This document shows positions 9,519 through 21,770 of a stretch of 64,000 nucleotides of DNA, in pieces. The notes under the pieces are model-generated. The model worked only from the letters and a program-made list of their open reading frames with translations, ran no database searches and had not been told where the DNA came from. The position numbers and the translations under genes were made by a program. This DNA is from Schizophyllum amplum (taxonomy: Eukaryota; Basidiomycota; Agaricomycetes; Agaricales; Schizophyllaceae). The stretch spans positions 744,001 to 808,000 of the forward strand of contig VDMD01000009.1 in assembly GCA_007026445.1 (NCBI GenBank). Reading direction: 5' to 3'. How positions within the stretch are numbered: the first letter of the stretch is position 1; every line of letters starts with the position of its first letter.

Positions 9519-12171
9519 CTACTGCGTGTCCGTTGAGAAGGCGTTAGCTTGAATTTCATATAGTTTCCTGTACTCTCCGTCGCGCGCCATAAGCTCCTGA
9601 TGAAGGCCATATTCAGCAATACTACCCTCCTTCATGCATCTATAGTGACGCCGGTCAATTATTGCGCTTTAGGAAGTCCAGTGAGAACACGCACATGATT
9701 AGATCCGCATGCTTCGTCAAATGGCCGAATCGGTGTGTTACAAACACCATGGTCTTTCCCTCGCGCTCGTTACGCAGGTTGTCGAACAGCACCAGCTCCC
9801 CCTCCGGATCGAGCGCTGAGCTTGGCTCATCAACGAGTACGGCACGCACCTTCCCTGAGCTGAATCTCATGAAGGTTCGCGCTCTTTAGATCTGCTGTGT
9901 CAGCCAAGCCATGATGAACATCGGCAAGAGTGAGATTACGCACGCGACGATACGTTGCGTCTCCCCTCCAGAGATGTCGACCTTCTTATCCAGCGCCTCG
10001 AGTTGTGCGCGGAGCGGTTCGCCCTCCTCGCCTGACAAGTTCGACCCTCGTGCTTGATTTCCAGGGTCGAGAACTGTGTCCAGTCTGTGCTTCAATTTCG
10101 CAATGCATGTGCTGGCACCTCCAGCCTTCGCTGCAGCGCGAACTGCGTCAACGTCGTGCACGCGCTCGGGACATCCGAGACCAATATTTTCGCCAACAGA
10201 CATTGGGAAAAGACAGTGATCCTGCGACAATACGGCAGTCGCCTGGCGGAGGGTGTGCTTATGGTACACGGAGATTGGCTCGCCGTCTACGGTCAGAGTA
10301 CCGGAAGTAGGATCGTACAATCGGGCGAGGAGCTTGATGAGGGTGCTCTTCCCGCTGAGAACGAAGTTACCACCGTGAGCGACTCGTGCCACGATCTGCG
10401 TACCTTCCATTGGCTCCGACAATGACAACGAGCTGGCCGGGATGTATCGAAATCGTGATGTTCCGAAGAGCTTCTTGCTCCGTGCTGCCAGGGTAGGCAA
10501 ATGTAACATTCCTGTGTTATGTAGTCAGCCGAATACTCAAACGTCGGGTATATGATATACGTACTCGAGCTCAAAGCCCATACCCTTCGCACTGGATGTG
10601 GGCAAAGGGTACGACGCGTACCCATCAGTAGGTGCGTTGCCCTTGTCCGGAACTTCTTGCGCCTCATAGTACTGCTTGATCTGATAAACGTTCTTGCCAA
10701 AGGAGTCCAGCCCCTGAAATAAGCCTAGGACTGTCCATCGAAAGTTTTGGGAGATCTGTTGGAGTATGGCGATCGACGTGACCGAGAATTTGGCAGGGTT
10801 GTACGCTGCGTAGAGAACACAGTAGATCTTGCGCTGGATGAGAAAATAGAAGTCCAGTCATTAGGCCAGCACGTACGGTGGGGAGGTCGTCAAGCAACTC
10901 TGACACGACATCGAAGGTGGGCGTCGACCGCCGCCTGTATTGTAGCTCAGGGTATTCGTCAGACACCCCGTTCATCTTGTGGATGGCTTTCTTGTACTCT
11001 GAAGGTCACGTTGAACATGCGTCAAGATTCAGTCACCGACATCATACCTTGAATAACGTAGGCTCCGATGCCGCTGCTGATCACTTCCTCGCGATAGTCA
11101 TTGTCGGCCATGCTCTTCAATCGCCGCGAACGCTTGTAATCCTCGTTTTCGGTATGCACAATATGCGCTGGCAGCGGTGGCTATGAATAGAGCATAAAAA
11201 CATTGTACAAAGTGAAGCTCACGCGTTGTCCATAACTGCCTTCGGCCTAGATGATAGCAGAGAGGTTTTGCTAAACACAGTAGAGGAAAGAGCGGTCCAC
11301 CTCCCGCGGCGGTTCGGGATGAGTCCACGATGAGCATGAGCATGCTTCCTCCTGTTACGAGTGTGCCGAAGAACTGAACGAGATGTTCGAAAGATTGCCA
11401 AGTTTGGCCTGCCGATATGTTGACTTTGCTGGAAGCGTCTGTGCGAATGAGGCGTCAAATGCTGACACGCGTAAGAGTTCATAGCTTCTTACCTTGCGAT
11501 GCCGTTAGATCCGTGTGCAGCTTAGCTATACATGGGTCCTTAGCTATCGCGCCTCGTCGTCGCCTCCATGAAAGACGCACCTTGTAGGAGAACGGAGTCG
11601 AAATGACTGGTCAGCCGGGTCTTGAGTCGAGGTAGAGCGCGCGAACTGGAACATGGAGACGATAAACGTACAAACACAAGCAAAAAATGACTAATCAGGC
11701 CTCACCTCCACCAACCGAATAGCTGAACAAAGACAACGCAAGCCAAGCGCATTGTGAGGGCCGAAAGGATTGCAGGCATGTCGGTCTTTCCGGTAACTAA
11801 CATTCTCTCTGTCTGGACGATGTCAGACGGGCATTTCCCATGACTGCAAACGACGTAATCACCTGCTGCAGAAGACGAGCGGACAGATGCAAAAGCAACG
11901 ATGCCTCGATGCCATGGAAAAATCGAGAGAGCAATAGGACTGCAAAGGCCCATGGATCCACTCGCAAGACCTCAAGGAAGAGCCGTCGAATGTCAGGAAT
12001 GGAAGAGAAAAGACGATCCTTGCTCTTGCGCAGGTCTCGAGCCGCGCCCTTCAGAAGGGTAACCGTCCATACTCCGAGAGTGATAGTCTCGAGTCCGGGC
12101 GTAGTGTTTTTCGATCCTTCGCGCTTCAAGTTCTCTGTGCTGGCGGTAGATGGTGACGTACTGGCCTCCAT
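9519..12171 (-). CDS. Half-size ABC transporter-like protein
   Basis: Eleven introns are needed; spliced length is about 690 residues. N-terminal half: hydrophobic segments typical of a membrane domain (WAFAVLLLSRFFHGIEASLLL; GGPLFPLLCLAKPLCYHLG). C-terminal nucleotide-binding domain: Walker A VGANGSGKST (created by a splice, GGA AG|C), a Q-loop region AVLSQDHCLF, a signature-like ISGGETQRIVA, Walker B and D-loop VRAVLVDEPSSALD, and the H-loop histidine in VFVTHRFGHL. The C-terminus ends GEYRKLYEIQANAF. The unspliced frame shows a broken Walker A, which splicing repairs. Such basidiomycete proteins resemble half transporters that dimerise. The substrate cannot be predicted. It is convergent with knottin-like gene 2, whose stop is only 132 nt away. 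Confidence 0.85.
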
Positions 12172-12979
12172 GGTGAGAATCTAGAGTCGTCAACGCTGTT
12201 TCCGATGTCGGCTGTATATATGGTCGCTGAGGACGATCAGAGTGAGTCAAGGAGAGAGCACGAGCGCGGAGCAGCTGCGGCTGTTAAGCGCCCACGGCCG
12301 CCCGAGATCTGATCGTAGCCTGCCTCGCTGCGGCATACATTCTCGTCGGGCAGTGCGTGTTCAGCACAGGTTCAGCAAGATAAGTTGCCAGAACTACGTC
12401 TCTCGATGAACGATGCGACTCAATATGGGCGTGTCCGCTGTCATGTGGGAGGTACGTATTGACGAAGGCATTCCTTCTCACCCACTTGAGGTGCAACGCC
12501 CAATCGATATGGCTCATGCGTCTGGATAACCGGACTAACGATATGGGAGTCCAAGATGAGCGCTCAGCGCTCAGCAAGGGATGTCGTTGGCATGATGGAC
12601 TCCGCTGTTGGAGCACGAGACGTGGGAATTTCTGCCGGACGCGTCGGAAAATTGAACCATGTGGCACGTGTTCTACCACCCGACTTGATTTCAACTTCAA
12701 GCTTGACACAATTCTCTCCGAGAAGCTCCTGTTGACCTTCAATGAAGCGACTCCCTGAACTTGTTTCGGCCTCATGCATCAGTCCTCAAGAAGTTAAGAA
12801 AATCGCACCAAGTCGCTAGACCATTTCAACGTCTTGGTCGAGGAGGAAGCATGTATGTCGGCCAGTAAAGGTCAGAATCAGCTTGCTGGGATGGTAATTG
12901 ACGCTGAAGCTTCGTAATGCGGGCAGCCATTCAGCCATGTATAGCTTCGGACCCTTCTGTCGGTGCATCGTCGGTATCG
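12172..12979. other. Gene-poor region upstream of the ABC gene
   Basis: Contains the ABC-gene promoter. Open frames at 12284-12779 lack recognisable domains. The right edge meets the foldback element. Confidence 0.4.
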
Positions 12980-12981
12980 TA

Positions 12982-13402
12982 CTATGGTGCACCCAGTGTT
13001 TTCGCCGATCCGCGAAACGGCGAAAACACCCAGGGAGCCCTCCAAAAAGGGCTATAGATGGTCGATTTTGACGCTGAAAAAACGTAGATAGATGTAATCA
13101 TGGACGCTGAATGCGATGGTTAAGACGGCTTGTGCGTAGACTCAATCGCTGACCATGTCTGCTGCAAAACGAGGCATTGATGGGATCAAATCCTGGTGAT
13201 CGCTTGCCGCCACTCACCACGTTCCACATCGTCGACGACTCACTCTATGCTCAAATGGTCTTCACCATTGCATTCACAGTCCATAGTTACGTCTATCTAC
13301 GTTTTTTCAGCGTCGAAATCGACCATCTACAGCCCTTTTTGGAGGGCTCCCTGGGTGTTTTCGCCGTTTCGCGGATCGGCGAAAACACTGGGTGCACCAT
13401 AG
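12982..13402. mobile_element. 421-bp foldback MITE with TA duplication (Tc1/mariner-like)
   Basis: The ends are CTATGGTGCACCC and its reverse complement GGGTGCACCATAG, flanked on both sides by TA (12980-12981 and 13403-13404). The inverted arms are about 145 bp each (12982-13126 and 13258-13402) with few mismatches, around a 131-bp centre. Near each end is a nested palindrome, GTTTTCGCCG facing CGGCGAAAAC. TA target duplication, long terminal inverted repeats and no coding capacity fit a non-autonomous Tc1/mariner-type element. The transposase source is not in the window. Confidence 0.85.
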
Positions 13403-13625
13403 TATCCGTTGGAAGACGACTGTTGAGTGGTCCCTAGTCGCTCTTCTTTGAGGCGCGTGAGTGTACCGGGGATGTCCAGGGAACGATCAAGGTTACCCTA
13501 CCAAACAGCACGCGCAGGAAGGATATCGTCGACGCTGCAAAGAGACAGCGGTGTAAAAAGCACCATCGACCTTGGAATGAAGATGTCCCGACGCCTGCCA
13601 GTCGTGCATGATGATACAGTCATAT

Positions 13626-14225
13626 TAGTAACGGTCAAAGTGGGTTGAGCCTTCGTTGAGCCTTTGGTTGAGCCTTTGTTGAGCCTCGAAAGGCTCAAAC
13701 GAAGGCTCAACGCGAGGCTCAACCTGTTTTGAAAGGCTCACCTCCAGAGCAGAGCCTTTGCAAAGGCTCAAATCAGCGTTGAGCCTTCTGTATTTGAGCC
13801 TTCTGACTGCTGAGTGTGGGTTCTTGTGGGTCCCCCACATGACGGTGCACATCATGTGTAAACAAACGTGGGCCTAACATGGACTTCCAACTCGCTCAGT
13901 TCGGACGGCCTTCACCACCGTCCGAGTGACCAGGAAATTCCGTAAAATTGCCTCAAATAAACCAGAATAACGTAGGAGTGCGTGCTATGTTGTACAATAC
14001 ACATTGAGCACATAGAGGATCACAGAATGCGAAATACGGTATGTCATAGAATACTAAAAGGTTGAGCAATGGCACATCCTGGGCAGGTCCTGGGCGCCCT
14101 ACTTTGACCGCACCCTTAACCGCAAAGTTGAGCCCTCAGTTGAGCCTTCTGTTGAGCCTTTCGGAGGCTCACAGCAAGGCTCGACCTGAGGCTCAACGAG
14201 GCTCAACGCACTTTGACCGCTACTA
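13626..14225. repeat. 600-bp repeat unit with inverted ends and GTTGAGCCT arrays
   Basis: The left end TAGTAACGGTCAAAGTG and the right end (read on the minus strand) TAGTAGCGGTCAAAGTG match except for one base, and both run into GTTGAGCCT. Inside are two clusters (about 13640-13800 and 14120-14211) of GTTGAGCCTT-type units in both orientations that could fold on themselves. No target duplication is visible. It is probably a non-autonomous element or a nested pair of copies. The class is undetermined. Confidence 0.55.
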
Positions 14226-14708
14226 TTGCCACGCACGGGAAGTGAGACAGATATAGGAACGCTCGCGGGGGAGGCACGGAGGAGCAGACGTGACGAAGAG
14301 AAGCGGGAAGGAGACAGCACGTGACGGCGTCTCGGCTTGTTTCCTTCCTCGACGCTTGTGCGGATAGCTAGCGTTAGCTCGACCTCTCCGTCCATCGCTA
14401 TACACGCTCTCTCAGCTCCCACCCACCCACTCCTTTTCTGTTATTGAACTTTTTATGTCCAGTTGGCCGGTCTAACAGCCTGGTCGGTGGGTTTTCGAAG
14501 CCCCGACTTGGCAACCCCCTTGGTGGGCCTTAGGATCATCGCCGGCGAGACGGCGGTGTGGCCTTCGGCCTCCATGCCCCACTATGTGTTAGACGTAGTC
14601 ATACCCAGTATATACTATCATATGCGATACCTGATTCATCTGGTCGTGCGAGAGCTGCCGCACGAGTCTCGAAATACAATACAACAAAAGCTTGCAACTT
14701 ATTATAAT
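14226..14708. other. 3' region of the F-box gene, no gene seen
   Basis: Nothing beyond a likely 3' untranslated region; only short frames. Confidence 0.4.
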
Positions 14709-16657
14709 TCACACTTCCTGCTTCGCCACCCTCCGTACCTCCCACCGCACCCTTTCGCCATCCCGCGCCAAGATGATCGCACGCCCTCCGCCCTCCTCCC
14801 AATGGTCCAGCCGCCGCAGTTTCGGGCACCTCCATGCCAGCATGCCGGCCACTTCATCGTTCTTCCGCATCCGGCTCCTGTCCGTCATCGATATGCTCGC
14901 ATTCATCGTCGCCGGATTGAAGTTGCGCGCGCTGGACGCGGTGGCAGCAGCCGCATTCGCCGCAGCTGCGCCCTGGGAGACTTCGTAGAAGAACCGCACG
15001 CCGTGCAGGCGGGCGAGCTCGGGCATACCCGCGAGCGCGGCGGCCCATTCGACCGTGTTGGAGGCGGGGGCGGCTGCTTCGCCCTTGTGTGGTGCGGCGG
15101 ATGGGGCCGCAGGGGCGACACGACCGCGAACAAGGCGTTGGCCGACGTCAAGCCACGTGACGTCGGGCGCGCAGCTGGCGAGGCGGCGGATGTCGTCCAG
15201 GTCGCCGTAGCCCGCGAGCTCGACGTGCCGGATGTTATGTCCATGCTCGCGCAGTCCCTGCAGCATTGCAGTGGCACCCTTGCTGCCCGCGTCGACGCGG
15301 ACGCCCTTGAGCGTCTCCAGAGGTGACGTGCCGCCGACAGCGCCACATGCCAGCACGGCCGTAACGACCTCATTCGGGGCCTCAAGCTCGCGAAGGCAGG
15401 GAAGAGCACCAACAGGAAGTTCAAGAGTTGCGATGGCGGCACCGCTAAGACCGTTCAGACGGAGTGACTGCAGCCGGTTGTGGTAAGTCAAGAACGAAGA
15501 GAATGCGTCAAAGCTCGAAGAGTGCAGCCGTGCGAGGCTGAGATTGGACAGCTGCGACCATCGGCTGTAGAGCAAAAAGTCGTCGGCGTCTGGTAGAGCA
15601 TTGGCGCCGTTCGTCGTAGTCGCTCGCGGACGGGTATACGAAACAGAAAGCGTCTCAAGATTAGGACAATGATCCAGTACGGCGCGTGTACGGCACAGAG
15701 CGGGGGAGCGATTGGCACCAAAGGCATGCTTCGTCGACTCGATTGTCACACTCCGGACGTTGGGCAGCTTTACTGCACAGTCAGTAAGTGAGATAAGCGC
15801 TTGAATATACTGACAATCGATCGACCGTGCGCCTCCACAGTTGGCGCGTCCTCTCCTTCTTCATACAGAGGAGCAAATACTAGATTGTCGTGCACGCGCA
15901 CCTCACGCAGACCCGAGCAATGCTTCAACAGCGTTGGCCAAACATCGTCGATGCCCGTCGGTGAGTGATTGCTGGACCACGAGAACTCCGTCAGGTTGAC
16001 CATTCGCGCTACGGCTCGGAGCAAAAACCGCCCCTGCTTATCGTGTCGCGCGAGCTCGTCGTCCGTGCTCTCGAGGTCCGTGTCCGTCGTCTGCGCTGCT
16101 GCCGAAGGCACAACCAGCGTACCCGGAGCCGCACGCTCGTCCAGCACCTCGACGCGACGCACATTCGCCGCTAGCGCCCTGTTCGCCGCGAGATGATGCC
16201 ACACGCGCAGGGCGCTTGCGGGGGCGCGCACTACGCGATACTGCGCGTGGCGCGGGACGACGATCGCGTGGAAGCGCTTGCACGTCAGCGCGAGCGCGCG
16301 CAGGTCCGTAGGCGCGTCGAGGTAGCCCACGATCGCGTCCAAGAGCTCGGTGGGCTGGCGGGTGATGGTGCGGCGCGCTTCGGGCGCGGTGCTGATGAAT
16401 GGCTCGACGATCGCGAGGAGATGCACGGTGAGCGCGTGCTCATCGGGCGTGAGCTTGTACTGCGCAGCGCCAACGCGGGAGGGGAGATGGCCGATCAGCT
16501 TGAGGAGACAGTTGAAGGCCTCGAACGGCTCCGTCCGGCTGTACGCCGCGGTGTTCGTGTCGACCGCGGTGAGGGCCTTCCTCGGCGGCCCTCTTCCCTT
16601 CACAAGCGTAGACGCCTTGCGAGGACGCGCAGTTACAGGCTTTGATGTTGCGGACAT
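14709..16657 (-). CDS. F-box protein with leucine-rich C-terminal part
   Basis: One 47-nt intron (15768-15814) gives 633 residues. An F-box-like segment lies at about residues 95-140 (TRQPTELLDAIVGYLDAPTDLRALALTCKRF). The later part has irregular leucine-rich stretches (HCPNLETLSV, LSNLSLARL, LQSLRLNGLSGAAI) typical of basidiomycete F-box/LRR proteins. F-box proteins bind Skp1 in SCF ubiquitin ligases and choose the substrate, which is unknown here. I chose the ATG at 16657 (MSATSKP). An in-frame ATG at 16708 would add 17 residues. Acceptor choice is supported because the alternative CAG gives an immediate stop. Confidence 0.85.
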
Positions 16658-17716
16658 GGCGGTGCAGAGAGAGCTGTGCCCCAGGTTCTCGTCGATAGAC
16701 CCACGCATGGCGGACCGGCATCAGGGCGGGCGCTCGCACGCTTGGATCAACGTGTCGATGAGCGCGTCCTGAACCGCTTGAGCGCGTCGCGAGCGCGCCT
16801 CGACGTGTCAATGGCAGAACAAAAGGAATGATGTTCTTTGATGTCGCTTTGGCGTGGTCCCCTTAACCAGTGGGCTCGATGTGTCTGGACGCAACAATCG
16901 TTGATATGTCCAGCCGCCGCAGAATCTAGTGTCGCGCACTTTTGGGGGAGAATCATCACAAGAGCAAGCGCGCGAAGGGAGACAATGAGTCGAAGTGAAA
17001 AGAAAGGTCAATGTCAGAAGAATTCGATGGAAGTTTGCGTCCACTCGACCAAATACGACCAAATACGACTCCATAGTTCCCTCAACTTTCCCTTTTCCAC
17101 CCCGCTTCAAACAGATCTGTCGCGCGAGCTCGCTCTAGTCTTTTCTACGTTACAATGTACAACTATAAGTGTATATAGTGATATCTCACAAGAAACGAGG
17201 TCTCAATCGAGAAGGTAATCTAGCAAAGCAGGGCGCCGGATCCAGTGTCGCAGAACGTGGAAAGGAGGTTTGAGAGCGTAAGAGCGCCGAGGGTGTTGAG
17301 TATGTGGGCAACAGGCCCGTAAGCTGAAGCGCACGCCCATGAACGCCCGACTGGCCCACTCGCCCTCCCCACGCCTACCCTCCCGTGTGCCAGCGAGATA
17401 TGAATATACACAAGCGCGGATATGAGTATATACGGGCGCAGCCTCTACGCGCCCGCCCCAGCCATATAGTACCACAACACCGTACGGCAGAAAGTACACG
17501 GAAAAACTGGTCAAGGTACACTGGAACCTGGTCTAGATAGCAGGAGCCCCATCAAGAGAACAAGAATCATAAATAAACACCAGCGCAAGACATCCCCAGC
17601 GGCGCGCTGCGCTGAGGACGTGAGGCCAAGAGAGTAGATATCATAAGAAAAGGAGCGTCAGGCCTGTGTGCGCTGGAGCCGGGTTTGCTGGATCCGTTGT
17701 CGACCTTAGGGGGAGT
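16658..17716. other. Intergenic between F-box and TPT-family genes
   Basis: F-box promoter on the left and the long 3' region of the TPT-family gene on the right. No coding signal seen. Confidence 0.4.
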
Positions 17717-19167
17717 CTATTTCGCGCCGCTCGTCTTGAACAGTACAAGACCGCCCAGAGCGATGGAGTAGCCTGGCCCTCGGGTGAGAACCACTTCTGA
17801 ATGTCGGAGATGTTTGCTCACCGATAACCTGCATCGGCGTGATGATGGAGCCGAATATGAGGACAGAGCCGGAGACAAGGAGGATGTCCTGTTGAGATGA
17901 GCCGTTAGCGTGGATATCAATTCGCAGGTTGAGTGCGCACCTTGAACACGCCCGCTAGTGTCAAGATAAGCCCGCTTCCTACGCCGACGAGGAAGACAGC
18001 GGCAACGTTCAATGCAAACGCGATGGCAGCATTACTCAAGAGAATGGGCAGCCCGACTTCCTTGAGCGCCATAAATGGCGCGAGCCCTGCCCATAGATTA
18101 GTTATAGACAAATATACATTTTGAGCTACGTACCTTCAGTGAAGGGCAGCGCGAGCAGATTCAGTGCAGCGCAGACGGGCGCGTAGTAGTGCAATGAGAC
18201 GAGCGGGTCCATCTTCAGACCCTGCAGCAGGATCTGTATCATAACGAGACGCGAAGACTCGAACTGCACAGCGTTAGGATTTCCGTGTTATGAAGGCCGA
18301 ACAACATGCTTACGACAACAGCCAATGCTTGCACGATGAAGCCAAAGAGGTTGAATCTCCTCTCGCCCCCGCTCGCAAGAGCTACACCGACAGAGATCAT
18401 GAACACGATGACCGCAAGTCGGCGGTTGGGGTCGGATATGCGGAAGGCCCAAGAGATTAGAAGGATGGCCACGGGGTTGAATGCCTGGGAGAACACGGTC
18501 AGGATGTGAAGATGCGAGTTGTCAGGTCACGTACCTTGAGCATCTGAATGTAGGATACGCTCAGGTACAGGTATGCCGTGTTGCTCATGATGAGGCTCCC
18601 ACTGTATCACTATAATCAGCAATACACCGGTGGCTGTTGGCCGTCTTACGTACCTGAAGAGGACACCAATGGGAAGGATGGAGCGGAAGAACGTCTGCTG
18701 TGAGATGTGGACGTCCTTGAGGGAAGACATGAGATTTGTCGTGCGTGCGAGGACACGCGTGCTGATCGCCTGCGCGGGGTTAGCGCAAGATCAAGATGTC
18801 GGGCGAGGGCACGCACAGCAAAGAACAGATGCCAGGTAACGAGGAAAACGGGGAACTGGAAGTTGAGGGTATTGTAGACGTAGTTGTTGTAGATGATGAC
18901 GCCGGAGGAGAGGACGATCCAGATGGGCACTATCATGGTGGCGGAGAGCCTTGCGGGCTGGGGGTTGGGCGTCGTCGCAGGTTGCGGCAGTCCTTCGCCA
19001 TCCTGGCTCTCCTGCCGTGCGGCATCCTGCAGCGGTGTATGCGAAGACGCAGAGGACTCGCTCTCTTCGCTCTCGCGGGGGTCTTTATCGGGGACAGCAG
19101 TGACGGGCTGGGTGCTCGGCTGCTTCTCCTGCATCTCGAGCGCAACGGGCTTGTCGTCGGCCGACAT
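17717..19167 (-). CDS. Triose-phosphate transporter (TPT/DMT) family sugar-phosphate or nucleotide-sugar transporter
   Basis: Seven introns give about 390 residues. The first 75 residues are polar and acidic, then about ten hydrophobic segments follow: IVLSSGVIIYNNYVYN, FPVFLVTWHLFFA, GSLIMSNTAYLYLSVSYIQML, VAILLISWAF, IVFMISVGVALAS, and near the end AIAFALNVAAVFLVG, SGLILTLAGVFKDILLV and GYSIALGGLVLF. The motif YLYLSVSYIQMLKAFNPV and the TLAGVFKDILLV region are diagnostic of the TPT family. These antiport phosphorylated sugars or nucleotide sugars, usually in Golgi or ER membranes. The substrate is not predictable from sequence alone. All splice joins keep the frame. Confidence 0.92.
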
Positions 19168-20212
19168 GGCGCTGTGTGCTGGTGCGCTGTGTGTGAGGGA
19201 AGGGGGCGTGTATCGGCGCGTACGCGTCGAGTTGGTGGTCAGGAAGAAAGGAGGCGGACTGGGGGCGGAGATCCTGATTATGCACGGTGATTCAGAAGGC
19301 GGCTGCTGTCAAATAACAAGCTAAACTGAGGTTAATCTAGGGACGCAGTGTTAATTACCGGCCACTCGCTGGATAATGGGGCTTACAAGGAGGGGACGCT
19401 CGTGTGCAAAGCCAACAAGCAGCGCGGTAGACCGTGATGAGAGGAGGAGGAAAGCAGCGAGCGAGGCGCTGGCGAGAGCCTCAGCTCGGACTTCGCGCCG
19501 TTGGCTTCCGCTGATCCGCCTGCCAGTGATAGGGCCAAATTATATTCCCACGATCCTCCATCCGGAAATTGCCTTGTTCTCGTCAAAACGTGCCTTGTCC
19601 CGTGCCTCCACGAGTCGAACTTGTCCCCTCTTGTCCCTTGCCCTTTGCAAAGGAGTACTATTCTCTTCACCTTCGCTGTGTCGGCGGTATCTCGAATATG
19701 GGACATCTTACATCTAGCAACGTAGTGACTGTAACCGCTATGTAGACACGACGCCGCCCGGCCGTCAGACTCGACGCATCGCCATTGGTGAAGCAAGTTC
19801 GTTCCGGCGCATCATCGGACTTCACAGTCGAGCTCTGGCGCTCACGGCACACGTTACAACTATTGCGACCTGCACCTGTAGCGATTATCACTTGCGATTG
19901 TTGTCGTACCGCAGGTGCAGCGCTGCGCTATCATTGTCCTGGAGCCCTGGCATCTAGCCTCCGCGGAACAGCCACCCAGCACCAGCGTATGATCGACCCC
20001 GAGCACACCTGACATGCTCGTCCCCCGCCTGTTCGCATACTAATAGCCACCTGACCTCCACATAACGTCGCATCGTTTTCCACTGGCAACTACCGATGAT
20101 GCACCGAAGAGAATGCCCGTCGCCGTTCGCTGGCCCAGAATCGCTGCTCGCTCTCCGAAGCTTCAGCGGCAACCACGCCTTCCTGTAAATTCGGGCCTCC
20201 CGCTCCCGAGGC
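19168..20212. other. Divergent promoter region
   Basis: Lies between the TPT-family gene (minus) and the esterase gene (plus). No coding or structured RNA feature recognised. Confidence 0.5.
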
Positions 20213-20221
20213 GTATATATA
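20213..20221 (+). promoter_or_regulatory. TATA box of the SGNH esterase gene
   Basis: TATATATA about 50 nt upstream of the ATG at 20271. Confidence 0.55.
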
Positions 20222-20270
20222 CGCGGTATGTTCTCGGTGAGGTGGTCAGCCTCTTCGCATCCTCAACACC

Positions 20271-21514
20271 ATGCTTCGCTCCACCTCCCTCCTTTTCTGC
20301 GCTGGCTCTGCCATGGCCCAGACCTACTGGTTTAGCTTGTATGTATATCTGATCGCACACGAACATATACTGACCTCCCACTCAGCGGCGACTCCTACTC
20401 CCAAACCTGGTTCGACCCCACCGGCGAGCTGCCCTCCACCGCCAACCCCATCGGCAACCCAGAATACCCGGGCTGGACCGCCGCTGGCGGGGAGAACTGG
20501 GTCACCTTCCTCACCACAAAGTACAACACCTCCCTCGTCTTCACGTACAACTACGCGTATGGGGGCGCAACGACGGACGCGGCGCTAGTGGCGCCGTACG
20601 AGGACACAGTGTTGAGCTTCGTAGACCAGGTGGCGGAGTTTACGGAGGGCGCGGGGACGAAGCCGGAGGAGACGCCTTGGACGAGCGAGGAGTCGCTGTT
20701 CTCGGTGTGGATTGGCGTGAACGATATCGGGAACAGCTTCTGGCTGGATGGTGATAGGGGAGAGTGAGTCGGTACTGAGACGGCTGAGTAGAGAGAAGGC
20801 TAATTTTTGGACAGGTTCTCCGACACGCTCTTGGACCGGGACTTTGAGATGGTCGAGACGCTCGTAAGACGCTTCTCTGCCTCATGTTCCAGCACATGCT
20901 AACATTCTGGTAACAGTAGTGCGTGGCGAGAACGCCGCCTTTCCATCCGACGAAAAACTGACCTGAAAATTTAGCGAAACCGGCGGGCGGAACTTCCTCT
21001 TCCTCAATCTCCCTGCCCTTGAGCGCACACCTGTTGTGCGTCCTAACGTTCCTTTTACGCTTCATATCTGTTATTTATCCTCGCGTTTAACCCTAGATGC
21101 TCAACCAAACCGAAGAAGGGCGTGCTCAAGAAGCCTCCGTCATCGCCGTGCACAATGCCAAGCTCGCGGACCGCGTCGCTGACTTCGAGGCCACACACGA
21201 CGGCGTGCAGACCTGGCTTTGGGACTCGTATGCAGTGTTCAACGAGGTGCTCGACGACCCGACTACGTATGGCCTCAATGCGAACGTATCGGGGTATGGG
21301 GATGGGTATTTCTGGGGGTGAGTGACGGATGTAAATCGTTTGTGAATAGTGCTGATGTTGTCGTGACGCTTTCTAGCAATGACTATCATCCTGGAGGTCA
21401 GTAGCCCATGCCGTTGATATTATTCTGAGCTAGAGCTGACTTTAATTTGCAGAGGGCGCGAACAAGGTTTTCGCGGAGCGCATTGCTGAGCTCCTTGACG
21501 GTGCGATCCTGTAA
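20271..21514 (+). CDS. Secreted SGNH/GDSL esterase (CE16-like acetylesterase)
   Basis: Eight exons (20271-20338, 20386-20763, 20815-20863, 20917-20918, 20975-21035, 21097-21317, 21377-21396, 21453-21514) give 286 residues. A signal peptide covers about residues 1-16 ([10 protein letters not shown]). Block I is FGDSYSQTW with the catalytic serine. Block II-III features are NYAYGGAT and VWIGVNDIG (oxyanion asparagine). The final block is DYHPG with the catalytic Asp and His. CE16 enzymes remove acetyl groups from xylo- or manno-oligosaccharides, which fits plant cell-wall degradation. A two-base exon (TA at 20917-20918) is needed to join ETL to YETGGRNF in frame, and strong splice signals flank it. 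A 17-nt alternative exon would also keep the frame but matches the family less well. Confidence 0.88.
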
Positions 21515-21770
21515 AGTGCTTGAGGGCATACTAAATATACTGGGCAAGTGGATGTATTATTGCAAAGGGCTTGTGATCAACGACTGTGTTGCTTGACAAC
21601 TGACTTCGTGTACTTACTCGCTTCGGCAATACCCGCGCGCGAGTCCAGAGTCTCCGATGAATGGCGGTCTACACCGCTCTGAGTCCGTTGCTGGCGCGTC
21701 CTGTCTCCCACCACCACGACCGCGGCGTGCAAGCGCCCTCGCTGTCGTGCACGCGATTGTCAACGCAAGG

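Noticed and set aside
10330..10420. Apparently broken Walker A (GGNFVLSGKS) in the ABC gene suggesting a pseudogene
   Set aside because: The extra residues are an unspliced 48-50-nt intron with GTACGC donor and CTCAG acceptor; splicing restores VGANGSGKST.
13200..13437. Short plus-strand frames inside the foldback element
   Set aside because: They cover the inverted arm and centre of the MITE and show no transposase motif.
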